Source: Aeromicrobium terrae
GTDB lineage: Bacteria; Actinomycetota; Actinomycetes; Propionibacteriales; Nocardioidaceae
Direction: 5' to 3'
DNA length: 64,000 nt
Assembly (NCBI RefSeq): GCF_008039565.1
Contig: NZ_VDUX01000001.1
Location: 62,001-126,000, forward strand
Shown here: positions 26,875 to 35,716 of the stretch, piece after piece
Numbering within the stretch: the stretch's first letter is position 1
Layout of the letters: every line of letters starts with the position of its first letter
Notes under the pieces: model-generated
The model's database searches: none
What the model saw: only the letters and a program-made list of their open reading frames with translations
What the model was told of the DNA's origin: nothing
Program-made: the position numbers and the translations under genes

Positions 26875-27632
26875 TGGGTTCCCTCCTGGGGTCGGTGGGC
26901 CGGTCGGGGGACGACCGGCAGGCGCCGCAGCCAGAGCCAGATCCCGTGGAGGCGGATCAGCAGGCTGGTGCGCTGGGTGATGAACGGCTTGGTGAGCACG
27001 AGCCGGGCGAGGCGTCGCGCGGTCAGCGGCTGGGGCGTGCCGCGGAACGTCGCGGAGAAGACGGCGTTGCCGCCCTGCCGCAGGACGACCGTGGACGAGA
27101 CGACGTCGTCGGCGAGGCGGAACTGCAGGTCGTAGGTGCCGTCGACGGAGAAGAACGGAGAGACGTAGAACGCCTTGTCGGTGCGGGACCGGCCGGCGTC
27201 GTCGGTGCGCAGCAGGTAGGCGTGCCGCTCGCCGTAGGTGTTGTGCACCTCGGCGACGACGCACGTGACCGTGCCGTCGGGCGCGATCGCCCAGAACACG
27301 CTGAGCGGGTCGAACGTGTACCCGAGCACGCGCGAGTTGGCGAGCATGAGGATGCGGTGGTCAGACACGTCGACGCCCTCGGCGGCGCAGAACCGCTCGA
27401 GGTTCGCCTTGATCGACTGGCTCGGGTCGCCGATGTGGTCCGCGGCGCGGAACGTCGAGAACGGGCGCAGCCAGCGGGGGAGCCGCGGGCCGGTCTCGTT
27501 CGGCAGGCGGTCCAGGTCGACGAGCCACAGGTACACGCTGGTGGTGAACCGGTGCCGCAGCGGCGTCCGCCGGGTGTGGCCGACCTCGCCGGGCACGAGT
27601 GCCGGGAGCTGGGGCAGCGCGACGGTGCTCAC
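26871..27632 (-). CDS. DUF1365 protein (Rv0448c-like)
   Basis: The 253-residue protein contains conserved DUF1365 segments: TPLRHRFTTSVYLWLVDLDRLP, SRVLGYTFDPLSVFW and EVHNTYGERHAYLL. It has no clear membrane helix and no known activity; across bacteria it sits between a flavin amine-oxidase-like gene and a CFA-synthase-like gene, suggesting a helper in fatty-acid modification. It overlaps its neighbours by four bases on each side, so the three genes form one translationally coupled unit. Confidence 0.88.
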   Translation of the reverse strand: MSTVALPQLPALVPGEVGHTRRTPLRHRFTTSVYLWLVDLDRLPNETGPRLPRWLRPFSTFRAADHIGDPSQSIKANLERFCAAEGVDVSDHRILMLANSRVLGYTFDPLSVFWAIAPDGTVTCVVAEVHNTYGERHAYLLRTDDAGRSRTDKAFYVSPFFSVDGTYDLQFRLADDVVSSTVVLRQGGNAVFSATFRGTPQPLTARRLARLVLTKPFITQRTSLLIRLHGIWLWLRRLPVVPRPAHRPQEGTQ

Positions 27633-28891
27633 CAGGTGACTCCCAAGGCGGCCGCGGCGTCGACGCCGGAGCGGCAGCCGTCCTCGTGGAATCCCCAGCC
27701 GTGGTACGCGCCGGCGAAGACCGTGCGGTCGCCGGAGAGCGACGGCAGGTCACGCTGGGCCGCGAGCGACTCGCGGGTGTAGATCGGGTGCGTGTACTGC
27801 ATGGTGGCGACCACCGCGTCGGGGTCGATGCGATCGGTGGAGTTGAGGGTGACGACGAACGGGTCGTCGCTCTGGAAGTCCTGCAGCTTGTTCATCCAGT
27901 ACGTGACGGCGATGGTGTCGAGCCGGCTCTCGCAGGTGTCCATCCGGTAGTTCCACGCGGACCGGGCCTGGACCGCGGTCGGCAGCAGGCTCGGGTCGCG
28001 GTGCAGCACGGTCTCGTTGTTCGAGTAGCCGAACGCGCCGAGCACGCGGCGCTCGTCGTCGGTCGCGTCGGTGAGCAGGGCGAGCGCCTCGTCGGCGTGC
28101 GTCGCGATGACGACGGCGTCCGCCTCGTGGACCGTTCCGTGCGCGTCCAGGAGGTGGACCCCGTCGGGCTTGCGGGAGACCGCGCGGATCGGCGTGGACG
28201 AGCGCACGTCGCCGATCGCGTCGGTGACCTTGCGGACGTAGGCCTGGGAGCCGCCGCTCACGGTGAACCACTGCGGCGAGCCCGACAGCGACAGGAAGCC
28301 GTGGTGCTTCAGGAACTCGAACAGGTAGCGCGCCGGGTAGGCGAGCGCCGTCTCCTGGCCGGACGACCAGACGCACGACACCACGGGGACCGCGTAGTGA
28401 GCGACGAAGTGGTCGGAGAACTCGTGGAAGCGCAGGAAGTCGCCGTAGGTCAGCGGCTCGTCGTCGGACTCCTCGGACTCGAGCAGGGCGAGCGCGAGCC
28501 GCTGGTACCGCTTGACCGACGTGAGCAGCCGCAGGAAGCGCGGGTCGCCGAGGCGGCGTCGCTGGGCGAAGATGCCCTTCGCGCCACGGCCGCCGGCGTA
28601 CTCCAGCCCGCACCCGTCGCAGTGGATGCTCATGCTCATCTCGGTGGGCTGGACGTCGACGTCGAGCTCGGCGAACAGGCGGCGCAGCAGGGGGTACGTG
28701 CGGTCGTTGTGGACGATGAAGCCGCTGTCGACGGCGTGCTCGCCCACCTGGTGGGTGTGGGCGTGGCCGCCGAAGCGGTCGTCGGCCTCGAACAGCGTCA
28801 CCCGGTGGTGGCGTGACAGCAGGTAGGCGGCCGTGAGTCCTGAGACGCCTGACCCGACGACGGCAACGGTGCGTTCTCCCGGCTCGCTCAT
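27629..28891 (-). CDS. FAD-dependent amine-oxidase-like oxidoreductase (Rv0449c-like)
   Basis: The 420-residue flavoprotein begins with a Rossmann motif VVGSGVSGLTAAYLLSR (about residues 10-26), has the FEADDRFGGHAHTH segment, and HNDRTYPLL that marks this subfamily. In Rhodobacter, related flavoproteins act as fatty-acid desaturases in furan fatty acid synthesis next to a CFA-type methyltransferase; a similar role on methylated acyl chains is an inference here. It heads the three-gene overlapping unit and lies 70 bases downstream of the desaturase gene on the same strand. Confidence 0.87.
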   Translation of the reverse strand: MSEPGERTVAVVGSGVSGLTAAYLLSRHHRVTLFEADDRFGGHAHTHQVGEHAVDSGFIVHNDRTYPLLRRLFAELDVDVQPTEMSMSIHCDGCGLEYAGGRGAKGIFAQRRRLGDPRFLRLLTSVKRYQRLALALLESEESDDEPLTYGDFLRFHEFSDHFVAHYAVPVVSCVWSSGQETALAYPARYLFEFLKHHGFLSLSGSPQWFTVSGGSQAYVRKVTDAIGDVRSSTPIRAVSRKPDGVHLLDAHGTVHEADAVVIATHADEALALLTDATDDERRVLGAFGYSNNETVLHRDPSLLPTAVQARSAWNYRMDTCESRLDTIAVTYWMNKLQDFQSDDPFVVTLNSTDRIDPDAVVATMQYTHPIYTRESLAAQRDLPSLSGDRTVFAGAYHGWGFHEDGCRSGVDAAAALGVTW

Positions 28892-28961
28892 GTGAGGAGT
28901 TCGCTGCCAGAGGTCGTCCGGATGGGTCGCCCTCCTTGTCGGGGAGTGCTGCAGGGGCGTG

Positions 28962-30248
28962 CTACGCCGCCATTGTTGCAGCCTTCTCGGCCTCGCGCCG
29001 CCGTGCTTCCTCCTCGCGCTTGGCGCGTCGCAGGGCCTTCGACTCCGGGCTGTTGCCGACCATGTACGGGTCGTCGGGCTTGCGTCCGTAGACGGCCAGC
29101 TGACGGGCGACGCTGAGTAGCTGCTTGCCGAAACGCCCGCTGTTGTACTGCAGGCCGTACCGCTGGGCGATCTCCCGCACCTCGGGGGCGATGTGCGGAT
29201 AGCGGCGGGCGGGGATGTCCGGGAAGAGGTGGTGCTCGACCTGGTGGCTCAGGTTGCCGCTCATCACGTGGAAGAGCTTCGAGCCGGAGATGTTGGCCGA
29301 GCCGAGCATCTGGCGCAGGTACCACTGGCCGCGGTTCTCGCCCTTGGCCGCCTCCTCCTCGAACGACTGGACGTCGGCAGGGAAGTGGCCGCAGAAGATG
29401 ATCAGGAACGACCAGATGTTCCGGATGACGTTGGCGACCAGGTTGCCGCCCATGACGGCGAGCGGGGCCCACCAGCCGACGAACGGGATCAGGGGCAGCG
29501 CGAGCGCCGGGTAGGCGACGAAGTCCTTGACCACCTGGCGGCGGATCTTGCGCCAGGCGCGCTGCTTCTGGCCCTCGAACTCCTCCTTGGAGATGCGTCC
29601 GGCGCGGTAGTCGCCGTACTCGACACCGTGGGACATCACGCCCCACTCGAAGATCAGCATCAGGACGAAGGCGAGCGGCAGGTTGAACCGGTGGTTCGGG
29701 TACCACTTCTGGCCGTCGTCGATGCGCAGCAGGTCGTAGCCGATGTCGCGGTCCATGCCGTGGATGTTCGTGTACGTGTGGTGGACGTGGTTGTGGCTGT
29801 GCTTCCAGTCCTGGGCCGGCGCGACGATGTCCCACTCGTACGTCACGCCGTCGAGCGCGGGATCGTTCATCCAGTCGTACTGGCCGTGCATGACGTTGTG
29901 GCCGATCTCCATGTTCTCGAGGATCTTGGCCAGCGCGAGGAAGGCGACGCCGGCGAGGAACGCCGGCCAGAAGAACGGCATGAAGATGCCGACGCGGCCG
30001 AGCACCTCGAAGGCCCGCTGCACCTTGATCACGCGACGGATGTAGTCGGCGTCGGCCTGGCCGAGGTCGTCGAGCACCCGCTGGCGGATGGCGTCGAGCT
30101 CGCGGCCGAGCTCGTCGAGCTGCTCGTACGTCAGGACGTCGGTGCCGATCGTGGAGCGCTGGCCCGCCTCGCCCTCGAGTGGCTGCGGTCCGGCGTCGTG
30201 CCCGCTGGCGTCGTAGGCGACCGGTGCGTAGGTCTTCTTGCGTGACAT
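28962..30248 (-). CDS. desA3: Membrane fatty-acid (acyl-CoA) desaturase, DesA3-like
   Basis: The 428-residue integral membrane di-iron enzyme has all three histidine boxes: HNVMH (117-121), HNHVHH (152-157) and QVEHH in the C-terminal third. Hydrophobic stretches flank box 1 and lie at about 225-300. It would introduce a cis double bond (probably delta-9) using electrons from the neighbouring reductase. M. tuberculosis DesA3 (Rv3229c) pairs with Rv3230c in the same order. The ATG follows a GGGAGA site; the 16-base gap from the reductase gene indicates an operon. The C-terminus is a charged Arg/Glu helix. Confidence 0.93.
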   Translation of the reverse strand: MSRKKTYAPVAYDASGHDAGPQPLEGEAGQRSTIGTDVLTYEQLDELGRELDAIRQRVLDDLGQADADYIRRVIKVQRAFEVLGRVGIFMPFFWPAFLAGVAFLALAKILENMEIGHNVMHGQYDWMNDPALDGVTYEWDIVAPAQDWKHSHNHVHHTYTNIHGMDRDIGYDLLRIDDGQKWYPNHRFNLPLAFVLMLIFEWGVMSHGVEYGDYRAGRISKEEFEGQKQRAWRKIRRQVVKDFVAYPALALPLIPFVGWWAPLAVMGGNLVANVIRNIWSFLIIFCGHFPADVQSFEEEAAKGENRGQWYLRQMLGSANISGSKLFHVMSGNLSHQVEHHLFPDIPARRYPHIAPEVREIAQRYGLQYNSGRFGKQLLSVARQLAVYGRKPDDPYMVGNSPESKALRRAKREEEARRREAEKAATMAA

Positions 30249-30264
30249 GTGGATCTCCCTCGGG

Positions 30265-31350
30265 TCAGAGCGCCACGGCAACGTCGCCCACGGGCACGTT
30301 GACGCAGACCTTGATCGTCTCGTCGGTGGAAGCGCAGACCTCGCCGCTGACGACGTGCCTCACGGCGCCGTGCAGCTTCTTGACCGCGCAGGTGTTGCAG
30401 ACGCCCATCCGGCAGCCGTACGCGGGGGAGAGCCCCGCCGCCTCGGCCTGCTCGAGGATGGTGGCGCCGGAGTTCTCGGCCTCGGTGCCGGTGGTGTCGA
30501 AGGTCAGGGTGCCGGTGGCGTCGGCCGCGTCGAGGTCGACGGACGGCACCTTGAAGTACTCGGCTCGCAGCTGCTCGGCGGCGCCGAGCTCGGCGTAGGT
30601 GTCGCGCACCGACGCGATGAGGCCGGCCGGGCCGCACACGTAGGTGAGCGTGTCGGCGGCATCGATGCCCAGGTGCTTGAGGTGGTCGACGTGGAACCGG
30701 CCGGCCAGCTCGGCGCCCGGAGCGGGCTGCCGGGTGTAGACGCGGACGACGCGCACGCCGGCGTCGGCGAGGGCGTCGAGCTCGGCGGTGAACATCTCGT
30801 CGTCGCGCGAGCGGGCGTAGTGCAGGAACGTGACGTCGCCGCGGTGCTGGCGGTCGCGCAGGGTGCGGATCATCGACATGACCGGGGTGATGCCGGAGCC
30901 GCCGCTCAGCAGGAGCAGCGGGTCGGGCACGACGTCGGGGAGGACGAACTCGCCCTCGGCCTGCGAGAGGTGGACGATCGTCCGCGGCGCGAGCCCGGTG
31001 TGGAGGAACTGCGAGACGTAGCCGTCCGGGTGGGCCTTCACGGACACGCTGAACGTGCCGTCGCGGTTCGCCTGCGAGCTGGAGACGGAGAAGACGCGGA
31101 CGCGGCGCTTGCCCTCGACCTCGACCCCGAACTGGACGTGCTGGCCGGGGACGAACCCGCGCCAGGCGCCGTTGGGGCGGAGCACGACGGTGCTGGCGTC
31201 GCCGGTCTCGCGAATCACCCGCACGACGCGGGCGCGGACCTCCGAGACGGTGAGCATGGGGTGCACGTGCTCGAGATAGTGGTCGATGGAGTGCGGTGAG
31301 GTGAGGGAGCCGACGGCCTTGGAGGCCAGCATGCGGCGGATGACACCCAT
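30265..31350 (-). CDS. Ferredoxin reductase with C-terminal [2Fe-2S] domain (desaturase electron donor, Rv3230c-like)
   Basis: The 361-residue protein has an FNR-type FAD domain (RVFSVSSS replaces the usual RxYS), an NAD(P)-binding domain (LLSGGSGITPVMSM, YVCGPAGL) and a plant-type ferredoxin domain with C313, C318, C321 and C349. It transfers electrons from NAD(P)H to the adjacent desaturase. It is the first gene of the desaturase operon. A palindromic candidate operator lies 18 bases upstream of its ATG, between it and a divergent TetR gene. Confidence 0.93.
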   Translation of the reverse strand: MGVIRRMLASKAVGSLTSPHSIDHYLEHVHPMLTVSEVRARVVRVIRETGDASTVVLRPNGAWRGFVPGQHVQFGVEVEGKRRVRVFSVSSSQANRDGTFSVSVKAHPDGYVSQFLHTGLAPRTIVHLSQAEGEFVLPDVVPDPLLLLSGGSGITPVMSMIRTLRDRQHRGDVTFLHYARSRDDEMFTAELDALADAGVRVVRVYTRQPAPGAELAGRFHVDHLKHLGIDAADTLTYVCGPAGLIASVRDTYAELGAAEQLRAEYFKVPSVDLDAADATGTLTFDTTGTEAENSGATILEQAEAAGLSPAYGCRMGVCNTCAVKKLHGAVRHVVSGEVCASTDETIKVCVNVPVGDVAVAL

Positions 31351-31367
31351 GGCAACCCTTCGAAGTC

Positions 31368-31385
31368 AGTGAACGCGTGTGCACT
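31368..31385. promoter_or_regulatory. Candidate TetR operator (AGTG-centred palindrome)
   Basis: AGTGAACGCGTGTGCACT is an imperfect 18-bp palindrome with matching outer AGTG/CACT arms and AC-CG-GT core. It lies in the divergent gap between the desaturase operon and a TetR gene, close to the expected operon promoter. The half-site resembles those I recall for FabR/DesT regulators of unsaturated fatty acid synthesis. A looser related palindrome (AGCGTGA-N3-TTACACT, 31465-31481) overlaps the -10 of the TetR gene. Confidence 0.55.
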
Positions 31386-31475
31386 CAAATAGTGGCATGC
31401 GTCGAGCCGGTGTGCAACCGGCGCGCCGCGTGATCGGGCCCACGAAGCACACAGGTGTTCACCGAGCGTGACGTT

Positions 31476-31481
31476 TACACT
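31476..31481 (+). promoter_or_regulatory. -10 element of the TetR gene
   Basis: TACACT lies six bases before the GTG at 31488. This supports the GTG over an in-frame ATG 33 bases upstream, which would place the promoter inside the gene. Confidence 0.55.
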
Positions 31482-31487
31482 GGTGGG

Positions 31488-32114
31488 GTGTCCGAACCAG
31501 TGCCGTTGCGCCAGGCGCAGAAGGAGCGCACGCGGGAGGCGATCCTGGCGGCTGCGCTGCAGCTGAGCCACGACGCGGGCCTCTCGCAGCTCAGCCTGCG
31601 CCAGGTCACGCGCGCCGCCGGCGTGGTGCCTACGGCTTTCTACCGGCACTTCGACTCCATGGAGGAGGTCGGGCTGGCGCTCGTCGAGCAGTCGTTCATG
31701 ACGCTGCGCCGGATGATCCGCGACGCCCAGCGCGACCCCGAGGTCGTCGACAACCTCATCGACGCGTCGGCCGACGTCCTCGTCGCCGCGGTGAAGCAGA
31801 ACCGCGAGCACTTCGCCTTCGTCGCCCGCGAGCGCCTCGGCGGCCCGGCCCCGGTGCGCGACGCGATCCAGCACGAGCTCGAGCTGTTCATCAGCGAGCT
31901 GGCCGTCTTCCTCGCTCGGGTGCCCGAGCTGCAGAGCTGGAGCAGCGACGACGTCACGATGGTCGCGGGCCTGTTCGTGCGGAACATGGTCTACCGGGCC
32001 GAGCAGGTCGTGGCCACGCCCGACGGCCGGCCTGATCTCGAGGAGGAGATCAAGCGCAAGGCGCGTCGTGAGATGCGGATGATCGTCCTCGGCTTCGAGA
32101 AGTGGCGGAGCTAA
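31488..32114 (+). CDS. TetR-family regulator, probable control of the desaturase operon
   Basis: The 208-residue protein has an N-terminal helix-turn-helix (LSQLSLRQVTRAAGVVPTAFYRHF, about residues 34-57) and a helical ligand domain. The N-terminus PLRQAQKERTREAIL and recognition helix resemble FabR/DesT-type regulators of fatty-acid desaturation. It is divergent from the ferredoxin reductase/desaturase operon with shared palindromes between, so repression of that operon is the simplest inference. Its stop overlaps the convergent GNAT gene by four bases. Confidence 0.85.
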   Translation: MSEPVPLRQAQKERTREAILAAALQLSHDAGLSQLSLRQVTRAAGVVPTAFYRHFDSMEEVGLALVEQSFMTLRRMIRDAQRDPEVVDNLIDASADVLVAAVKQNREHFAFVARERLGGPAPVRDAIQHELELFISELAVFLARVPELQSWSSDDVTMVAGLFVRNMVYRAEQVVATPDGRPDLEEEIKRKARREMRMIVLGFEKWRS

Positions 32115-32740
32115 GCACCCATCAGCGAGAGCACCGAGGACTGTGCGTCCCAGCCGAGCGAGCGGTAGAGCGCAGCGCCCTCGACCGAGGCGACGAGCAG
32201 GCCTGCGGTGGCTCCTTCGCTCATCGCCCAGGACGTGAGCGTCGCCATCACGTGGCGGCCGAGCCCGCGCCGGCGGTGGTCCGGTGACGTCTCGATCCGG
32301 TCGAAGACCGCGTCCGTGCCGAGGACGCCGACCGACCCCTCCGCGGCCAGCCGGCCGTCGACGTCGACGCAGTACGTGGCGCGCGAGCCGTCGACCAGCC
32401 ACCGCGGTGAGCCTCCGCCGAGGAGCGAGGACTCCGACGGGGTCAGGGGCGCGGTCATGAACGTCTCGTCGTCCCGGTCGACGCGCAGCCCTGAGGCGAC
32501 GTCGCGGTAGGGGTCGAGGTCGTCGGCCAGGACGGTGAGCATGGCTCGGGCGTCGCCGGCAACGTGCTCGGCGAGCGTGGCGAAGGCACTCCGCCCGGGG
32601 TCGACGCAGACGATCTCGGTGTCGCGGGACGCGCTGTCGACGTGCACGAGGGGCCAGCCGTCGACCGTCTCGACCGTGAGGTCGCGGACGTGGGCCCAAC
32701 CGCGAACCCACCGAATTGCCGTCTCCCGGTCGTCGGTCAT
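32111..32740 (-). CDS. GNAT-family N-acetyltransferase
   Basis: The 209-residue protein has a C-terminal GNAT core: DRIETSPDHRRRGLGRHVM (residues about 148-166) is the acetyl-CoA pyrophosphate-binding motif A (RxxGxG/A), followed by VASVEGAALYRSLGW. The N-terminal half is less conserved and may be a degenerate repeat. The substrate cannot be inferred. It is divergent from the membrane hydrolase gene with only 14 bases between start codons; TGGGAT lies six bases before its ATG. Confidence 0.8.
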   Translation of the reverse strand: MTDDRETAIRWVRGWAHVRDLTVETVDGWPLVHVDSASRDTEIVCVDPGRSAFATLAEHVAGDARAMLTVLADDLDPYRDVASGLRVDRDDETFMTAPLTPSESSLLGGGSPRWLVDGSRATYCVDVDGRLAAEGSVGVLGTDAVFDRIETSPDHRRRGLGRHVMATLTSWAMSEGATAGLLVASVEGAALYRSLGWDAQSSVLSLMGA

Positions 32741-32754
32741 GGAACGATCCCATC

Positions 32755-35151
32755 ATGAGCTGGGTGGAGCTTCGGGTTCACGGCGTCAGCGGCACGCCGC
32801 CGGAGGACCTGCTGGCCCGTCCGCACGTGCGGCAGGTGGACGGGGACAAGAAGTCGCGCTTCTTCCGGGCGGTCGACTCCAATGACACGATCCTCACCGG
32901 CGACGACGGCCACACCATCGAGGGCTACCACTGGGGCAAGTACACGTCGGGCTCGTGGAAGCAGTCGTTCTGGCTGACCATGCTGCCGTTCGGCCTGGTG
33001 AACCTCGCGGCCTTCATGCTCCCGGCGCCGCACACTCCCGACGGGAAGGACCTGCGGGGCGCGGGTCCCTGGCGTGCGGCCGCCCTCGGCGTGCTGCGGT
33101 TCCTGGCTCTGCTGATGACGATGCTCCTGAGCTTCGCGATCGCGCTGACCCTGATCGAGGTCGTCGCCGGTCGCTGGGCACCTGGTCAAGGCTGGTCGAA
33201 AGGGTGGGTGCGGGAGTGGACGCCCATGGTCGCCACGTTCCTGTCCGGCGCCGTGCTGGCGCTGCTCGGCGGGTGGTCGTGGTTCGTGCGACTACTGAAG
33301 CGACGCGGCGACACCGTCGGCCTGGACGAGTCGCTGCTTCCCACGCCGAAGCGCCCCCCGAACGACCAGACCAAGCTGGCGGCCGCGCCGCACAACTGGT
33401 CCGCGACACCGTTCGCCAGCAAGATCTTCTACGACGGCGATCCCGACACCATGACCCTGCGTGGCTTCCACGTCGCAGCAGGACTCGCCGTCCCGGCGCT
33501 GATCGCGAGCACCTACACCGACGAGTGGGAGAAGCTCTCGCTGTGGATCCTCGCAGTGGTCATGGTCCTCACCACGTTGCTCGGGGACAAGGACGGTGGG
33601 GCCGTCACCGGCGCCGAGACGGCCGGCGACCGGTGGTGGCACCGACTCGCGGTGTGGCTCTCGAGGGCGGCCGTCGCGGTGGCCGCCTTCACCCTGATCG
33701 TCTCGGCCCGCGCCATGAAGGGCTACACGAGGGAGGAAGCGCTCGATGCCCGGGACCGTCACGACCAGGTGGACCTGGATCGCTGGTCACTCTGGTTCCT
33801 GTACCTCGGCGCCGGCGCCCTGATCCTGCTGGGAATCTTCGTCGTCGGACTGGCGTGGACCACGCGGTCGGCCCGGCCGAAGAAGGACAGCCCGGCGTGG
33901 TTCTTCCGGCCGTACAGCAAGAGTTGTGCCGCGATGCCCGTCGCCGGACTCGGCCTGTTCCTCGGGGTCGGCTACTCGGCTGCCCTCGTCATCGGGACGT
34001 CCACCACGCTCCAGCAGCGCGAGGGGCCGAAGGGCAAGGTCTACGCCTCCACCGTCATGCTCGAACGGGTCTCTTATGCCTTCAGCCTGGCGCTCGTCCC
34101 CATCGTCCTGGTCGTCCTCGTGATGCTGGTGCAGAAGATGCGGAGCAGGAGGAAGCTCGCTGAGCTGGCCATGGTCGGCTACCCCGAGGATGCGCCGTTC
34201 CCTGCTGCGCGTCTGACGCCGTGGCGCACGAAGCTGGCGTCCGCGATCTGGTTCGCCCGAGCGAAGAACGGCGTGCAGCACATCGTGTGGACTCTCGTGG
34301 TCGCCGGCACCTTCCTGTCACTCGCGATCATCGTCGAGATGGCCCCCAAGCACGACACGAATGACGCGGGCCTCCTCAGTGGCACGTCCGCTGACGGTCG
34401 GGGGAGTGAGTTCCTCACCCAGATCGGCACCTGGGTTCTGCTCGGTCTCGTCCTCGGCATCGTGTTCCTGGCGCGCGGCGCGTTCCGGGACGCCAATCTT
34501 CGGCGTGGCGTCAACATCATCTGGGACGTCGTGGCGTTCTGGCCGCACGCGGTGCATCCGTTCATTCCGACGCCGTACTCGCTGCGTACCGTCGGCGACC
34601 TCGTGGAGCGGGTGCGGAACCACTCCGAGGTTCCGGTCGACGACGGCCGGCCCGTCGTGGTGTGCGGGCACAGCCAGGGGAGCCTGGTCAGCTTCGCCGC
34701 CCTCAACCTGCTCAGCGACGAGGAGTGCCGGCGCGTCGGGTTCCTGACGTTCGGCTCGCAGCTGCGGGTGATCTTCCCGCGAGCCTTCCCGATGTACGTG
34801 AACTTCGAGGCGATCTCGCTCATGCACCAGCGGCTCGACGGGGGCTGGATCAACCTGTATCGCGACACCGATCCGCTCGCCGGGCCAGTGCTGTCGTGGA
34901 ACCACGAGCACCACGGCGACGGCGGGACGTCGCAGTCGTTCCCGTTCCCGGAGGACGGACCGAGCGAGGACCCGGTCACGGACGGGTACCGAACCAGGCT
35001 CTGCGGTGACGACTGGCGACTCCTCGACCCGGTGCCGCGCGTCGAGGAGACCCAGGAGGCTCCGGTCAACGCGCTGCACGGGCACAGCTACTACTGGACC
35101 AATCCGGTGTGGCCGGAAGCGTTGGCTGCGGTGAGGCGCTCGCGACCCTAA
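32755..35151 (+). CDS. Polytopic membrane protein with a split alpha/beta-hydrolase signature
   Basis: The 798-residue protein starts with a hydrolase-like strand and loop (ELRVHGVSGTPPEDLL), then has about ten hydrophobic segments between residues 75 and 600, and ends with a C-terminal lipase-like part: nucleophile elbow CGHSQGS (about residues 642-648), acid candidate in YRDTDPL and histidine candidate in HGHSYYW. The catalytic elements of one hydrolase thus appear on either side of a membrane region. I recall similar long hypothetical proteins in other actinomycetes but no characterised member. A membrane-lipid hydrolase or acyltransferase is possible but unproven. Confidence 0.75.
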   Translation: MSWVELRVHGVSGTPPEDLLARPHVRQVDGDKKSRFFRAVDSNDTILTGDDGHTIEGYHWGKYTSGSWKQSFWLTMLPFGLVNLAAFMLPAPHTPDGKDLRGAGPWRAAALGVLRFLALLMTMLLSFAIALTLIEVVAGRWAPGQGWSKGWVREWTPMVATFLSGAVLALLGGWSWFVRLLKRRGDTVGLDESLLPTPKRPPNDQTKLAAAPHNWSATPFASKIFYDGDPDTMTLRGFHVAAGLAVPALIASTYTDEWEKLSLWILAVVMVLTTLLGDKDGGAVTGAETAGDRWWHRLAVWLSRAAVAVAAFTLIVSARAMKGYTREEALDARDRHDQVDLDRWSLWFLYLGAGALILLGIFVVGLAWTTRSARPKKDSPAWFFRPYSKSCAAMPVAGLGLFLGVGYSAALVIGTSTTLQQREGPKGKVYASTVMLERVSYAFSLALVPIVLVVLVMLVQKMRSRRKLAELAMVGYPEDAPFPAARLTPWRTKLASAIWFARAKNGVQHIVWTLVVAGTFLSLAIIVEMAPKHDTNDAGLLSGTSADGRGSEFLTQIGTWVLLGLVLGIVFLARGAFRDANLRRGVNIIWDVVAFWPHAVHPFIPTPYSLRTVGDLVERVRNHSEVPVDDGRPVVVCGHSQGSLVSFAALNLLSDEECRRVGFLTFGSQLRVIFPRAFPMYVNFEAISLMHQRLDGGWINLYRDTDPLAGPVLSWNHEHHGDGGTSQSFPFPEDGPSEDPVTDGYRTRLCGDDWRLLDPVPRVEETQEAPVNALHGHSYYWTNPVWPEALAAVRRSRP

Positions 35152-35233
35152 GCGCAGCTTTTGAAGGGATTCGAAGGTACCCGCGTCCGGGAACCTGCGT
35201 AGGTCCACGAAAGTCGTGGTCGGGGGCGCGCGG

Positions 35234-35716
35234 TCAGCCGGCGAGCAGCGGGGCCACGAAACGACGCACGAGGCGCTCCTCCTCGGCGGCGTCGTCGGGC
35301 GGGAAGGCGAGGAGCGAGACCAGTGATCTGAGCGTCCAGCGGGCGAGGTCGGTGTCCGCCGGGTCGATGGTGGCCTCGACGAGCGGGGAGTGTCGGAGGA
35401 CGTCGAGGAGCTCGGCGGAGGCGTCGGGGCTGATCCAGGCGGCCAGGCTGGGCCGGGAACGCACCTCGGCCAGGGCGCCGAGGATGGTCTCGACGACGTC
35501 GCCGGACCGGGCGAGCACGTCGTCGACGATCCGGCCCGCCTCGCGACTGGCGAAGGCGGTCTGCAGCTCGCGGCGGTTCTCGAAGTACCGGTAGAGCGTG
35601 GCGCGGGAGCACCCGGCTGCCTCGGCGATCGCGGCCATGCCGACGCCACGCGGCCCCTCCGACGCGAAGAGTCGCTCGGCCGCGTCGAGGATCCGCTCGA
35701 CGACCGCGTCGGTCAT
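35234..35716 (-). CDS. TetR-family regulator, partner of CYP130
   Basis: The short 160-residue TetR protein has a clear helix-turn-helix (VGMAAIAEAAGCSRATLYRYFENRRE trimmed: GVGMAAIAEAAG, CSRATLYRYF; residues about 24-47) and a compact ligand domain. It overlaps the P450 stop/start by four bases, so both come from one transcript. In M. tuberculosis a TetR gene (Rv1255c) sits in the same place beside cyp130. It probably binds the palindrome upstream of the P450 gene. The 82 bases downstream hold a short hairpin (35205-35219) without a T-tract. Confidence 0.85.
   Translation of the reverse strand: MTDAVVERILDAAERLFASEGPRGVGMAAIAEAAGCSRATLYRYFENRRELQTAFASREAGRIVDDVLARSGDVVETILGALAEVRSRPSLAAWISPDASAELLDVLRHSPLVEATIDPADTDLARWTLRSLVSLLAFPPDDAAEEERLVRRFVAPLLAG

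Noticed and set aside
35205..35219. CCACGA/TCGTGG hairpin between the membrane hydrolase and TetR genes as a terminator
   Set aside because: The stem is only six base pairs and there is no T-tract in either direction.
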